DNA from: Lachnospiraceae bacterium | GTDB lineage: Bacteria; Bacillota; Clostridia; Lachnospirales; Anaerotignaceae | NCBI GenBank assembly: GCA_028695945.1 | Contig: JAQVIB010000058.1 | Span: 1 to 10,267 of the forward strand | Reading direction: 5' to 3' | Length of the DNA stretch: 10,267 bases | Shown here: piece after piece, positions 1 to 6,235 of the stretch | Layout of the letters: the number at the start of each line of letters is the position of its first letter | Numbering within the stretch: the stretch's first letter is position 1 | Notes under the pieces: model-generated | Told to the model about the DNA's origin: nothing | Databases searched by the model: none | The model's input: only the letters and a program-made list of their open reading frames with translations | Translations under genes and position numbers: made by a program

Positions 1-320
1 TATTGTTTAGGGCAAATTCAATTGGTGATGCAGTATATATTATGAAGCATTTACTTTGGGATTTTAGGATTTGGACAACACCACAATATTTGTACCAGAC
101 GGTTACTGACATTGGTCTTAATTTATATGAACTGCAAATGGTTTTAATTGCTTTGGGTGTACTTATTGCCGCAGAGCTTTTTGGCGGAGAGGATATACAC
201 CAAACACTTATGAGGCACAATGTGGTTTCTCGTATTTTTTTCTATGTACTAATAGCGGTTTTAATACTATGTACGGGGGTATTTTATAATGCAGGATCAT
301 TCATCTATTTCCAGTTTTAA
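1..320 (+). CDS. MBOAT-family O-acyltransferase (AlgI-like), C-terminal fragment
   Basis: Only the last ~105 residues are present; the frame is open to the left edge, so the true start lies outside the window. MBOAT proteins of the AlgI/PatA/DltB type are multi-pass membrane enzymes that move acyl groups, usually acetyl, across the membrane for transfer onto cell-surface polysaccharides. The visible part has the LFRANSIGDA stretch typical of this family, two hydrophobic segments (about fragment residues 43-59 and 74-97), and ends in the characteristic aromatic tail FIYFQF. Its 3' end overlaps the next gene by 32 bases, which implies translational coupling with the SGNH protein that follows, the usual partner of an MBOAT in such systems. 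The family call is confident. The acceptor polymer cannot be inferred. Confidence 0.85.
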   Translation, partial: LFRANSIGDAVYIMKHLLWDFRIWTTPQYLYQTVTDIGLNLYELQMVLIALGVLIAAELFGGEDIHQTLMRHNVVSRIFFYVLIAVLILCTGVFYNAGSFIYFQF

Positions 321-1332
321 ACTAATAGGTCTGGTTGCAAAAACAGCAGTGTTTTTGGCTGTAATATATATTGTTTTTTCTTCTGTAGGGCGAAGTTATA
401 GCCTTGCGGCAAAAGAAAACACCATAAACGCCTTTACCAAACAGCGTATGGAGGAGTTTTATGAACAGCCAAAAGATACATTGGATACAGTGTTTATAGG
501 CTCATCACACAGCTATTGCACCTTTGACCCAGAAATTATTGACGGCTACCTAAACACCAGCAGTTGGCAGTTGGGTACACCATCTCAGCACCCAGATACT
601 AGTTTCTACCTCCTTCGGGAAGTTTTCAATTACCAAACACCAAAAACTGTTGTAATGGAGATATACTGGGATGTTTTGGATGATGAATTTGAACCTAAAC
701 AGGCAGACAGTTTATTTGAGGTGCTTAAAAACAAAGAACTGAAAGAGGAATATATTCAAGAGGTTTTTCCAATGGGTGACAAGGTGAAATACAGCCTTCC
801 AGCTATACGCTTTCAGCAGGATTTTTCTGCCTATGAGGCAAGCAAAATGGAAAAGGAACTAGAAGAAAAGTACAATGTTTCAAAAAAGGAAACAGAAAAG
901 GCAAATGGAGTTGAGTATTACCAAGGCAGGGGATATGTGTATTGCGGCATCACAATGCCCCAAAGTGAGTACGATAGAACAAATCAGTTTAAATACTTCA
1001 ATGGAAAGGATTGGGAATTTAATTCTACCCAGAAAAAGTATGTTGAAAAAATAATAGAGCTTTGCAAGGAGAAAGATGCAAAACTGATTTTTGTTACTGC
1101 ACCTGTGGCAAATGTGTCTATGGATTTTATTGAAAATTACGACAAGGTAAACCAAAAGGTAAGCGATTTTGCCCAAGAAAATGGCATACCTTATTTGGAT
1201 TATAACATAGTAAACAGCGAAGAAAACTTATTGACAAACGAAAATTTCCGAGATGATGCACACCTTAACCACAGTGGTGTGGAAATAGTTGATAAGCACT
1301 TTGCTAGGTGGGTTAAAGAGGGAATGCAATAG
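289..1332 (+). CDS. Membrane-anchored SGNH-hydrolase-like protein, probable polysaccharide O-acetylation partner
   Basis: This 347-residue protein has one N-terminal hydrophobic segment (about residues 12-32), so it is probably anchored in the membrane with its body outside the cell. The sequence VFIGSSHSYCTFDP (residues 68-81) fits SGNH block I, with the serine of GSSHS as candidate nucleophile. DDAHLNHSG (322-330) fits the C-terminal Asp-x-x-His block that completes the catalytic triad. By family analogy (AlgJ/AlgX, DltD, PatB) it would receive the acyl group exported by the MBOAT and transfer it to a surface glycan; this is inference from domain and neighbour. The ATG at 289 lies inside the upstream gene and has a purine-rich GGGGG site 8-9 bases ahead of it. 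Length and frame look intact. The substrate is unknown, and a cell-wall polymer or an exopolysaccharide are both possible. Confidence 0.8.
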   Translation: MQDHSSISSFKLIGLVAKTAVFLAVIYIVFSSVGRSYSLAAKENTINAFTKQRMEEFYEQPKDTLDTVFIGSSHSYCTFDPEIIDGYLNTSSWQLGTPSQHPDTSFYLLREVFNYQTPKTVVMEIYWDVLDDEFEPKQADSLFEVLKNKELKEEYIQEVFPMGDKVKYSLPAIRFQQDFSAYEASKMEKELEEKYNVSKKETEKANGVEYYQGRGYVYCGITMPQSEYDRTNQFKYFNGKDWEFNSTQKKYVEKIIELCKEKDAKLIFVTAPVANVSMDFIENYDKVNQKVSDFAQENGIPYLDYNIVNSEENLLTNENFRDDAHLNHSGVEIVDKHFARWVKEGMQ

Positions 1333-1345
1333 GGCGTGGAAAAAG

Positions 1346-1402
1346 ACCTTGGGCGTTGCCCAAACCCACTTGCTTTTTGAAAAAAGCAAGACCAAAAACT
1401 TT
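1346..1402 (+). repeat. Dispersed intergenic repeat, copy A (core)
   Basis: This 57-base core is identical to 3488-3544 and matches the reverse complement of 9661-9717 at 54 of 57 positions. It starts 13 bases after the stop of the SGNH gene and lies in the same sense as that gene. It contains two hairpins: TTGGGC-GTT-GCCCAA (1349-1363) and CTTGCTTTTT-GA-AAAAAGCAAG (1369-1390). No transposase or coding capacity is associated with it. Confidence 0.9.
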
Positions 1403-1405
1403 ATT

Positions 1406-1429
1406 AAAACCACATATTTATGCGGTTTT
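1406..1429 (+). terminator. Hairpin with T-rich 3' arm, possible terminator of the MBOAT-SGNH operon
   Basis: AAAACC-A-CAT pairs with ATG-C-GGTTTT around an ATTT loop, with one A/C mismatch, and a run of T residues closes the 3' arm (1426-1430). It lies 73 bases after the SGNH stop and could terminate the operon. The equivalent hairpin in copy B (3551-3570) is perfectly paired. The call is tentative because the U-tract is short and partly inside the stem. Confidence 0.4.
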
Positions 1430-1440
1430 TGATGGGTCAA

Positions 1441-1504
1441 TTATGCAATGGCAAAGACATGCCATCTGTCCGCAGGACAGCTTTGGGTCGCAAAGTGCTG
1501 ACCA
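1441..1504 (+). repeat. Three-hairpin cassette present in repeat copy A but absent from copy B
   Basis: Between the shared GGGTCAA (1434-1440) and the shared GTGAAACCC module (from 1505), copy A carries 64 bases where copy B has only 2. The segment holds three back-to-back stem-loops: ATGGCA/TGCCAT (1448-1465), CTGTCC-GCA-GGACAG (1466-1480) and CTTTG-GGTCG-CAAAG (1481-1495). The GGGTC at 1485-1489 echoes the GGGTC at 1434-1438, which may mark a duplication junction. No protein-coding potential is seen. Confidence 0.6.
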
Positions 1505-1547
1505 GTGAAACCCTTGTGGGTGTTTGAGGGCAAAGTCCTCAAAGTTT
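1505..1547 (+). repeat. Second repeat module, copy A
   Basis: This 43-base segment matches 3586-3628 at 40 positions, the first 26 bases being identical. It can fold as TTTGAGG (1523-1529) with CCTCAAA (1537-1543). An alternative pairing of CAAAGTC (1531-1537) with GACTTTG (1549-1555) would compete with it. The ~110 bases from 1333 and the remainder to 1589 hold no other feature beyond these hairpins. Confidence 0.75.
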
Positions 1548-1589
1548 TGACTTTGTCTGCATGAGGGTTTCTAATAAATAGGTTTACAA

Positions 1590-1618
1590 TTGACGAAAAT
1601 GGGCAATTATAGTATTAT
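1590..1618 (+). promoter_or_regulatory. Sigma-A-type promoter for glnS
   Basis: The -35 box TTGACG (1590-1595) and the -10 box TATTAT (1613-1618) are separated by 17 bases, each one mismatch from consensus. Transcription would start near 1625, giving a leader of about 38 bases. That leaves no room for a T-box riboswitch, which often controls aminoacyl-tRNA synthetase genes in Firmicutes. Confidence 0.7.
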
Positions 1619-1662
1619 ACAATGATAGACATTGGAAAATAATTTGAGGAGGCATTTTTGAT

Positions 1663-3345
1663 ATGGCTGACGAAAAAGATATCAAAGAAGAAACAAGTGA
1701 GCTAAGTTCAACAGGTAATTTTATACATAGCTACATTCAGGCGGATTTAGGAGACAAGCTTTGCAGGCTGAACACACGCTTTCCGCCAGAACCAAACGGC
1801 TACCTTCATATAGGTCATGCAAAATCTATTTGCCTTAATTTTGGATTGGCAAAAATGTACGGCGGTAAGTGCAATCTTCGTTTTGATGATACAAATCCTT
1901 CAAAAGAGGACACAGAATATGTTGAAAGCATTAAAGAAGACGTAAAATGGTTAGGTTTCGATTGGCGGGATAGACTTTATTTTGCATCAAGCTACTTTGA
2001 TACCTATTATGATATTGCAGTAAAGCTTATCAAAGAAGGAAAGGCTTTTGTTTGCGACCTTAACGCTGAACAAATGCGTGAATATAGAGGTACTTTAAGC
2101 ACGCCAGGAAAAAACAGCCCATACAGAGATAGAACTGTTGAGGAAAATCTTGACCTTTTTGAAAGAATGAAAGCAGGGGAATTTGCTGACGGAACAAGAA
2201 CTCTTCGTGCTAAAATAGACGTGACATCACCAAACATTAATATGCGTGACCCTGTTATTTACCGAATTGCCCATGCAGCTCACCACACAACAGGAAACCA
2301 ATGGTGTATCTACCCAATGTACGATTTTGCCCATCCTCTTGAGGACGCCATTGAGGGTATTACACATTCAATTTGTACCATGGAGTTTGAGGACCATAGA
2401 CCTCTTTATGATTGGGTTGTTGCGAACAGCGGTTTAAAAGCAAAGCCAAGGCAGATAGAGTTTGCAAGGCTTGGGCTTACCAACACAGTTATGAGCAAAA
2501 GAAAACTTCGTGCCTTAGTTGAGGATAATTTGGTAGATGGTTGGGATGACCCACGTATGCCTACCATCAGCGGACTTCGCCGTAGAGGTGTAACACCAGA
2601 GGCAATACGTGATTTCTGCGAAAAAATTGGTGTATCCAAAGCAAACAGCAAGGTGGACAGCTCACTTTTGGATTACTGCATACGTGACGACCTTAAAGAA
2701 AAAACAAAGGTTGTTATGGCAGTGTTAAATCCACTTAAAGTAATTATAGACAACTATCCAGAAGGTCAAGTTGAGTTCCTTACAGTAGAAAACAATCCTG
2801 AAAATGAATCAATGGGAACAAGAGAAATTCCTTTTGGACGTGAATTATATATTGAAAGAGAAGATTTTATGGAAGAACCTATTAAAAAATTCTTCCGTCT
2901 TGCACCAGGAAAAGAGGTTCGTCTTAAAGGGGCATACTTTGTTACCTGTGTTGATTTTGTTAAAGATGAAAACGGTAATGTTACAGAGGTACATTGCACT
3001 TATGACCCAGAAACAAAAAGTGGTTCGGGCTTTGAGGGACGTAAGGTTAAAGGAACATTGCATTGGGTTTGTGCTGATACAGCCATTAAGGCAGAGGCAA
3101 GATTATATGACAGCATGATGTTGGATAATCCAGAGGACCCAAGCGGAGAAATGATTATGAACCCTAACAGCCTTGAGGTTTGCCAGTGTTTTGTTGAGCC
3201 ATCTGTTAAGGGTGCAAAAAAAGGTGAAAGATTCCAGTTTATGAGAAACGGATATTTCTGCGTAGACACAAAGGATTCTAGCGAAAAGAAGTTAGTGTTT
3301 AACAGAATTGTGGCACTGAAAAGCTCTTTCAAGCCTGCAAAATAA
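1663..3345 (+). CDS. glnS: Glutaminyl-tRNA synthetase
   Basis: This 560-residue class Ic synthetase charges tRNA-Gln with glutamine in the cytoplasm, using ATP. The length is close to that of the E. coli enzyme. PPEPNGYLHIGHAKS (residues 41-55) contains the HIGH signature, and VMSKRK (276-281) is the second ATP-binding signature. The catalytic Rossmann domain spans about 40-340, and the C-terminal half corresponds to the anticodon-binding beta-barrels. CTMEFEDHRPLYDW (238-251) is GlnRS-like and separates it from GltX. The ATG at 1663 has GAGGAGG at 1646-1652. It has its own promoter and is followed by a strong terminator, so it is probably monocistronic. Many Firmicutes lack GlnRS and make Gln-tRNA by GatCAB amidation, so this type of gene in Clostridia is usually regarded as acquired by transfer; base composition gives no sign of recent import. 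Confidence 0.96.
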   Translation: MADEKDIKEETSELSSTGNFIHSYIQADLGDKLCRLNTRFPPEPNGYLHIGHAKSICLNFGLAKMYGGKCNLRFDDTNPSKEDTEYVESIKEDVKWLGFDWRDRLYFASSYFDTYYDIAVKLIKEGKAFVCDLNAEQMREYRGTLSTPGKNSPYRDRTVEENLDLFERMKAGEFADGTRTLRAKIDVTSPNINMRDPVIYRIAHAAHHTTGNQWCIYPMYDFAHPLEDAIEGITHSICTMEFEDHRPLYDWVVANSGLKAKPRQIEFARLGLTNTVMSKRKLRALVEDNLVDGWDDPRMPTISGLRRRGVTPEAIRDFCEKIGVSKANSKVDSSLLDYCIRDDLKEKTKVVMAVLNPLKVIIDNYPEGQVEFLTVENNPENESMGTREIPFGRELYIEREDFMEEPIKKFFRLAPGKEVRLKGAYFVTCVDFVKDENGNVTEVHCTYDPETKSGSGFEGRKVKGTLHWVCADTAIKAEARLYDSMMLDNPEDPSGEMIMNPNSLEVCQCFVEPSVKGAKKGERFQFMRNGYFCVDTKDSSEKKLVFNRIVALKSSFKPAK

Positions 3346-3349
3346 GCCA

Positions 3350-3378
3350 TACCTCAAGTCGCAAGCCGACTTGAGGTA
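3350..3378. repeat. Perfect 12-bp inverted repeat after glnS
   Basis: TACCTCAAGTCG (3350-3361) pairs with CGACTTGAGGTA (3367-3378) around the five-base loop CAAGC. It starts 4 bases after the glnS stop and has no T-tract, so by itself it is unlikely to be an intrinsic terminator. It may protect the 3' end of the transcript or assist the terminator that follows. Confidence 0.7.
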
Positions 3379-3392
3379 GTTACGGGTATGAT

Positions 3393-3446
3393 AAAAGTCA
3401 GTATTTTCAAATCAGGCTTAAAAGCCTTGAAAATACTGACTTTTTT
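3393..3446 (+). terminator. Strong intrinsic terminator of glnS
   Basis: An 18-base arm (3393-3410) is perfectly complementary to 3427-3444. It encloses a smaller stem GGCTT/AAGCC (3415-3426) behind a four-base ATCA bulge, and a T run follows at 3441-3446. The A run opposite (3393-3396) gives a short T-tract on the other strand too, so it may also act on readthrough from the convergent crotonase gene. Confidence 0.85.
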
Positions 3447-3454
3447 GCGTTACT

Positions 3455-3471
3455 GCGGAAATGAATTCCGC
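3455..3471. repeat. Small hairpin GCGGAA/TTCCGC
   Basis: GCGGAA (3455-3460) pairs with TTCCGC (3466-3471) around ATGAA. It sits between the glnS terminator and repeat copy B, as one of a series of stem-loops filling this convergent intergenic region. No function can be assigned. Confidence 0.5.
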
Positions 3472-3487
3472 CTACACGAATTTTAAA

Positions 3488-3544
3488 ACCTTGGGCGTTG
3501 CCCAAACCCACTTGCTTTTTGAAAAAAGCAAGACCAAAAACTTT
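3488..3544 (+). repeat. Dispersed intergenic repeat, copy B (core)
   Basis: The 57 bases are identical to copy A (1346-1402), in the same orientation and downstream of glnS. Hairpins are at 3491-3505 (TTGGGC/GCCCAA) and 3511-3532 (CTTGCTTTTT/AAAAAGCAAG). It lies in the convergent gap between glnS and the crotonase gene. The identity over 57 bases of untranslated sequence is far above what drift would leave between unrelated spacers. Confidence 0.9.
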
Positions 3545-3550
3545 TATATA

Positions 3551-3570
3551 AACCGCATGTTCATGCGGTT
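3551..3570. terminator. Perfect hairpin AACCGCATG/CATGCGGTT, possible crotonase terminator
   Basis: AACCGCATG (3551-3559) pairs perfectly with CATGCGGTT (3562-3570) around a two-base loop (in practice a four-base loop). On the minus strand it is followed by an AT-rich stretch, so it could end transcription from the ruvAB-crotonase operon. It corresponds to the hairpin at 1406-1429 in copy A, where pairing is imperfect. Confidence 0.45.
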
Positions 3571-3580
3571 TAAAACGGGT

Positions 3581-3628
3581 CAAGGGTGAAACCCTTGTGG
3601 GTGTTTGAGGGAAAAGCCCTCAAGGTTT
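3581..3628 (+). repeat. Second repeat module, copy B, with two hairpins
   Basis: Bases 3586-3628 match 1505-1547 at 40 of 43 positions. CAAGGGT-GAA-ACCCTTG (3581-3597) and TTGAGGG-AAAAG-CCCTCAA (3605-3623) are perfect stem-loops. The second lies 19 bases beyond the crotonase stop on the minus strand and could stabilise or help terminate that transcript. Confidence 0.75.
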
Positions 3629-3641
3629 GGTTTTAAATCAC

Positions 3642-4424
3642 TTATCTATTTATATACTTGTTTGGCTTGCGTTTTTCTATAAATGCTGTCATTGCCTCAT
3701 GCTTGTCCTCGGTGTCGTAGCAAGGTGCGGCATAGCCTGTTTCCAGTAAGTAGGCTGTTTCCATATCCACTTCAACACCACGTGTAACTGCTTCTTTTGT
3801 TGCCCTAATAGCATAAGGTGGTTTGCTTGCAATTTCATTTGCAAGGGCTGTAACCCCGTCAATAAAGGTTGCCTTTTCAACAACTTTCTGAACAATTCCA
3901 AGGTCATAGCACTCTTCAGCCTTTAACATTCTGCCTGTATACATAAGTTCCTTTGCACGTGCTTTTCCTACGGCACGAACAATGTTTTGCGTTCCGCCAA
4001 AGCCAGAAATAATACCCATATTAACTGCTACAAGACCAAATTTAGCAGTGTCTGCCGCTACAATAAAATCACATGCCAAGGCAAACTCCATTCCACCGCC
4101 AAGGGCATAGCCGTTAACTGCGGCAATTACAGGCATTCTAATGGTTTGAAATTTACTGCAAAGGGTGTGAGCCATGGTGCAAAATTTAACCGCCATTGCA
4201 CTTGTAGTTTTAAGTTCCTCTTTAATATCTCCGCCAGCACTAAATGCCTTTTCACCTGCACCTGTAAGCACTATGCAAAGTATATCCATATCTTTTTCTG
4301 CTTCGTTCAAATAGGCTAAAAGCTCTTCCATAACGCCTGTTGAGATAGCATTTAATGATTCTGGTCTGTTAATGGTTAACCATGCAACATTTTCTTTTTT
4401 TTCGTATAACACAAAGTTGCCCAC
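3642..4424 (-). CDS. Crotonase-family (enoyl-CoA hydratase/isomerase) protein with altered active site
   Basis: This 260-residue protein has the full length of the crotonase fold, cytoplasmic enzymes that act on acyl-CoA thioesters. FSAGGDIKE (residues 61-69) and NGYALGGGMEFALACD (104-119) supply the oxyanion-hole backbone (A63, G110) and the first catalytic glutamate (E113, equal to E144 of rat mitochondrial hydratase). The second glutamate, expected in FGxPE, is alanine here: the segment reads FGLVAVNMGIISGFGGTQ (129-146) with A133 at the E164 position. Ordinary syn-hydration of enoyl-CoA is therefore doubtful; an isomerase, hydrolase, decarboxylase or lyase activity is possible. The GTG start at 4424 is chosen because AAAGGAGGAG lies 6-7 bases upstream. 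It begins 18 bases after ruvB stops, so it is probably cotranscribed with ruvAB, with no evident functional link. Confidence 0.85.
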   Translation of the reverse strand: MGNFVLYEKKENVAWLTINRPESLNAISTGVMEELLAYLNEAEKDMDILCIVLTGAGEKAFSAGGDIKEELKTTSAMAVKFCTMAHTLCSKFQTIRMPVIAAVNGYALGGGMEFALACDFIVAADTAKFGLVAVNMGIISGFGGTQNIVRAVGKARAKELMYTGRMLKAEECYDLGIVQKVVEKATFIDGVTALANEIASKPPYAIRATKEAVTRGVEVDMETAYLLETGYAAPCYDTEDKHEAMTAFIEKRKPNKYINR

Positions 4425-4442
4425 TGTTTCTCCTCCTTTTGT

Positions 4443-5453
4443 TTATATATCCGGATACTTTAATCCAAAATGTTCATAACCAAGCTTTGTTACTATTCTT
4501 CCACGGGGTGTACGCTGTATGTAACCCAGTTGTATTAAATACGGCTCGTAAACGTCCTCTATGGTTTCAGATTCCTCGCCAATGTATACCGCAAGTGTAT
4601 CTACACCAACAGGTCTACCGCCAAATTTTTCAATCATTGCCAAAAGCATTCGTCTGTCAATATTATCAAGCCCCATTTTATCAACATCAAGTAAATCCAG
4701 TGCATTTTTAGCAACATCAATGGTAATGTCACCTTCATATTTCACTTGGGCAAAGTCCCTAACACGCTTTAACAGGCGGTTGGCAATACGTGGTGTTCCA
4801 CGGGAACGACGGGCAATTTCTTCTGCACCACCATCGTCAATTTCAACCCCAAGCACGCCAGAGGAACGCTTTATAATTACCTTTAGGTCATTTATGTTGT
4901 AAGGCTCAAGCCGCTGTATTACACCAAATCTGTCACGCAGTGGTGCTGTAAGCAAGCCTATTCTTGTGGTTGCACCAATTAATGTGAATTTCGGTAGGTC
5001 AAGTCGAACACTTCTTGCCCCAGCACCTTTGCCAATTACAATATCTATAACAAAATCTTCCATGGCAGGGTACAAAATTTCTTCAATCATACGGTTAAGG
5101 CGATGAATTTCGTCTACAAAAAGGATGTCACCTTCTTCAAGACCGTTTAGTATTGCCGCCATGTCGCCAGGACGTTCAATTGCAGGGCCAGAGGTGGTTT
5201 TAATATTAACGCCCATTTCAACGGCAATAATGTTAGAAAGAGTGGTTTTGCCCAACCCTGGTGGGCCGTAAAGCAAGCAGTGGTCAAGAGCCTCTTTACG
5301 CTGTTTTGCAGCTTCAATAAAAACTTTTAGATTATTTTTAACCTTATTTTGACCTATGTAGTTTTCAAGGCTTTGCGGTCTAAGCTTTGGCTCAAAATCC
5401 AAATCCTCGTCTTTAAAGGTAGTGCTAATTATTCGGTTTTCTATTTTAATCAC
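4443..5453 (-). CDS. ruvB: Holliday junction branch-migration helicase RuvB
   Basis: RuvB is the hexameric AAA+ motor that drives branch migration of Holliday junctions with RuvA during recombinational repair. The 336 residues match the usual size. Seen in order are Walker A GPPGLGKT (63-70), Walker B FVDEIH (112-117), the sensor-1 region GATTRIGLL (160-168), the arginine-finger segment LRDRFG (172-177), sensor-2 GTPRIANR (219-226), and a C-terminal winged-helix region with GGRPVGVDTLA (278-288). The GTG start at 5453 lies 6 bases after the ruvA stop and has no clear ribosome binding site, so translation is probably coupled to ruvA. No damage to the key motifs is seen. Confidence 0.97.
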   Translation of the reverse strand: MIKIENRIISTTFKDEDLDFEPKLRPQSLENYIGQNKVKNNLKVFIEAAKQRKEALDHCLLYGPPGLGKTTLSNIIAVEMGVNIKTTSGPAIERPGDMAAILNGLEEGDILFVDEIHRLNRMIEEILYPAMEDFVIDIVIGKGAGARSVRLDLPKFTLIGATTRIGLLTAPLRDRFGVIQRLEPYNINDLKVIIKRSSGVLGVEIDDGGAEEIARRSRGTPRIANRLLKRVRDFAQVKYEGDITIDVAKNALDLLDVDKMGLDNIDRRMLLAMIEKFGGRPVGVDTLAVYIGEESETIEDVYEPYLIQLGYIQRTPRGRIVTKLGYEHFGLKYPDI

Positions 5454-5459
5454 CTATTT

Positions 5460-6065
5460 CTAACGCATCATTTTTTTAAGAGAAGCTTTAAGCACAGCCT
5501 GTGTATCCATTCCATCCTTATATACAGAGGCTACGGCTTTCACAGCTTCGCTTCTGGTATAGCCTAAAGCCAACATTGCTTCAATTGCTTCGGCTTTGTC
5601 CCCAGCGGAAGTGAAATCAACTTCGCCGCCTGTTTCTTGGACTATACTTTGTACAAAATCTTCGTTTTTGAATTTGTCTTTAAGGTCTAAAACAAGACGT
5701 TGTGCTGTTTTTTTGCCAACACCTGGGGCTTTGCTAAGGGTTGCTATATCATCGGTTACTATTGCCATAATTATTTGTGAAGCGGACATAAACCCAAGTA
5801 TGCTTAATGCACCTTTTGGTCCAACGCCCGATACGGTTATTAGTTTATTATATAACTCTAGTTCTTCCATTTTGTTAAAGCCAAAAAGAGATATACTATC
5901 TTCCTTTACGTTCATGTATGTGTAAATTTTTATTTGTGAACGAAGTGGAGGCAATGTGGATGCTGTCACAGGAGAAACAAAAATACTATAGCCAACACCG
6001 GCTGTTTCTACTATTATTGTGCCTTCGCCTATGTATTCAAGACTACCTTTTATGTATGAAATCAA
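5460..6065 (-). CDS. ruvA: Holliday junction DNA-binding protein RuvA (TTG start)
   Basis: RuvA binds the four-way junction as a tetramer and loads RuvB. From the TTG at 6063-6065 the protein is 201 residues and begins MISYIKGSLE, the normal RuvA N terminus. An AAAGGAG site (6073-6079) lies 7 bases upstream. An in-frame ATG at 6101 would add a 12-residue extension unlike the family and would place the ribosome binding site inside the gene, so I reject it. Visible are the N-terminal OB-fold (1-63), two helix-hairpin-helix motifs (SGVGPK at 79-84 and APGVGKKTA at 113-121), a flexible linker (about 135-155), and the small RuvB-binding domain III (156-201). It is first in the operon ruvA-ruvB-crotonase. 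Confidence 0.95.
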   Translation of the reverse strand: MISYIKGSLEYIGEGTIIVETAGVGYSIFVSPVTASTLPPLRSQIKIYTYMNVKEDSISLFGFNKMEELELYNKLITVSGVGPKGALSILGFMSASQIIMAIVTDDIATLSKAPGVGKKTAQRLVLDLKDKFKNEDFVQSIVQETGGEVDFTSAGDKAEAIEAMLALGYTRSEAVKAVASVYKDGMDTQAVLKASLKKMMR

Positions 6066-6116
6066 GGAAAAGCTCCTTTCGGGATTAAAATTTAAGAACA
6101 TATGGTCATCTTTTTT

Positions 6117-6145
6117 ATTATACGTTAAGGCAACGCAAACCTCAA
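6117..6145 (-). promoter_or_regulatory. Sigma-A-type promoter for ruvA-ruvB-crotonase
   Basis: On the minus strand, TTGAGG (6140-6145) and a perfect TATAAT (6117-6122) are 17 bases apart. Transcription would begin near 6110, about 45 bases before the TTG start of ruvA. No LexA-type operator is evident to me nearby, so SOS control of ruvAB is not supported by the sequence. Confidence 0.7.
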
Positions 6146-6155
6146 GGGTAAATAT

Positions 6156-6190
6156 AAAACAGCCTTCGCTTTTATACGAAGGCTGTTTTT
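6156..6190. terminator. Bidirectional intrinsic terminator between the SASP gene and ruvA
   Basis: AAAACAGCCTTCG (6156-6168) pairs perfectly with CGAAGGCTGTTTT (6177-6189) around an eight-base loop. T runs lie at the 3' side on both strands. On the minus strand it would end the SASP transcript just before the ruvA promoter. No plus-strand gene feeds into it. Confidence 0.85.
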
Positions 6191-6191
6191 C

Positions 6192-6228
6192 TAGGTGGGT
6201 ATAGTTTTATTAAAACTATTTCCGCCTA
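6192..6228. repeat. Long imperfect hairpin after the SASP gene
   Basis: TAGGTGG (6192-6198) can pair with CCGCCTA (6222-6228, one G-U), and ATAGTTTT (6201-6208) with AAAACTAT (6212-6219), separated by a small internal loop. It starts 8 bases after the frame-final stop of the SASP gene, so it is the first of two tandem stem-loops at the 3' end of that transcript. Confidence 0.6.
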
Positions 6229-6235
6229 TAATTAT

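Noticed and set aside
1228..1440. A 70-residue minus-strand frame covering the end of the SGNH gene and repeat copy A
   Set aside because: Most of it is the antisense of the SGNH gene followed by translation of the 57-base repeat (giving FLVLLFSKSKWVWATPK). The repeat is non-coding in the other copies and no ribosome binding site is seen.
1346..1560. CRISPR-like array
   Set aside because: The hairpins differ in sequence and are not regularly spaced identical repeats with unique spacers, and no cas genes are near.
1619..1662. Possible T-box riboswitch upstream of glnS
   Set aside because: The promoter at 1590-1618 leaves a leader of only about 38 bases, with no T-box sequence, specifier stem or antiterminator.
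3000..3350. A 116-residue minus-strand frame opposite the end of glnS
   Set aside because: It overlaps the conserved GlnRS C-terminal domain in antisense and shows no protein family features.
1346..3628. The two direct repeats flanking glnS as ends of a composite transposon
   Set aside because: They flank glnS directly, but a third copy lies elsewhere in the window in the opposite orientation, no transposase is present, and no target-site duplication is visible. Chance placement of an abundant intergenic repeat is simpler.
6117..6145. SOS (LexA) box controlling ruvAB
   Set aside because: I found no GAAC-N4-GTTC-type palindrome at or near the ruvA promoter.
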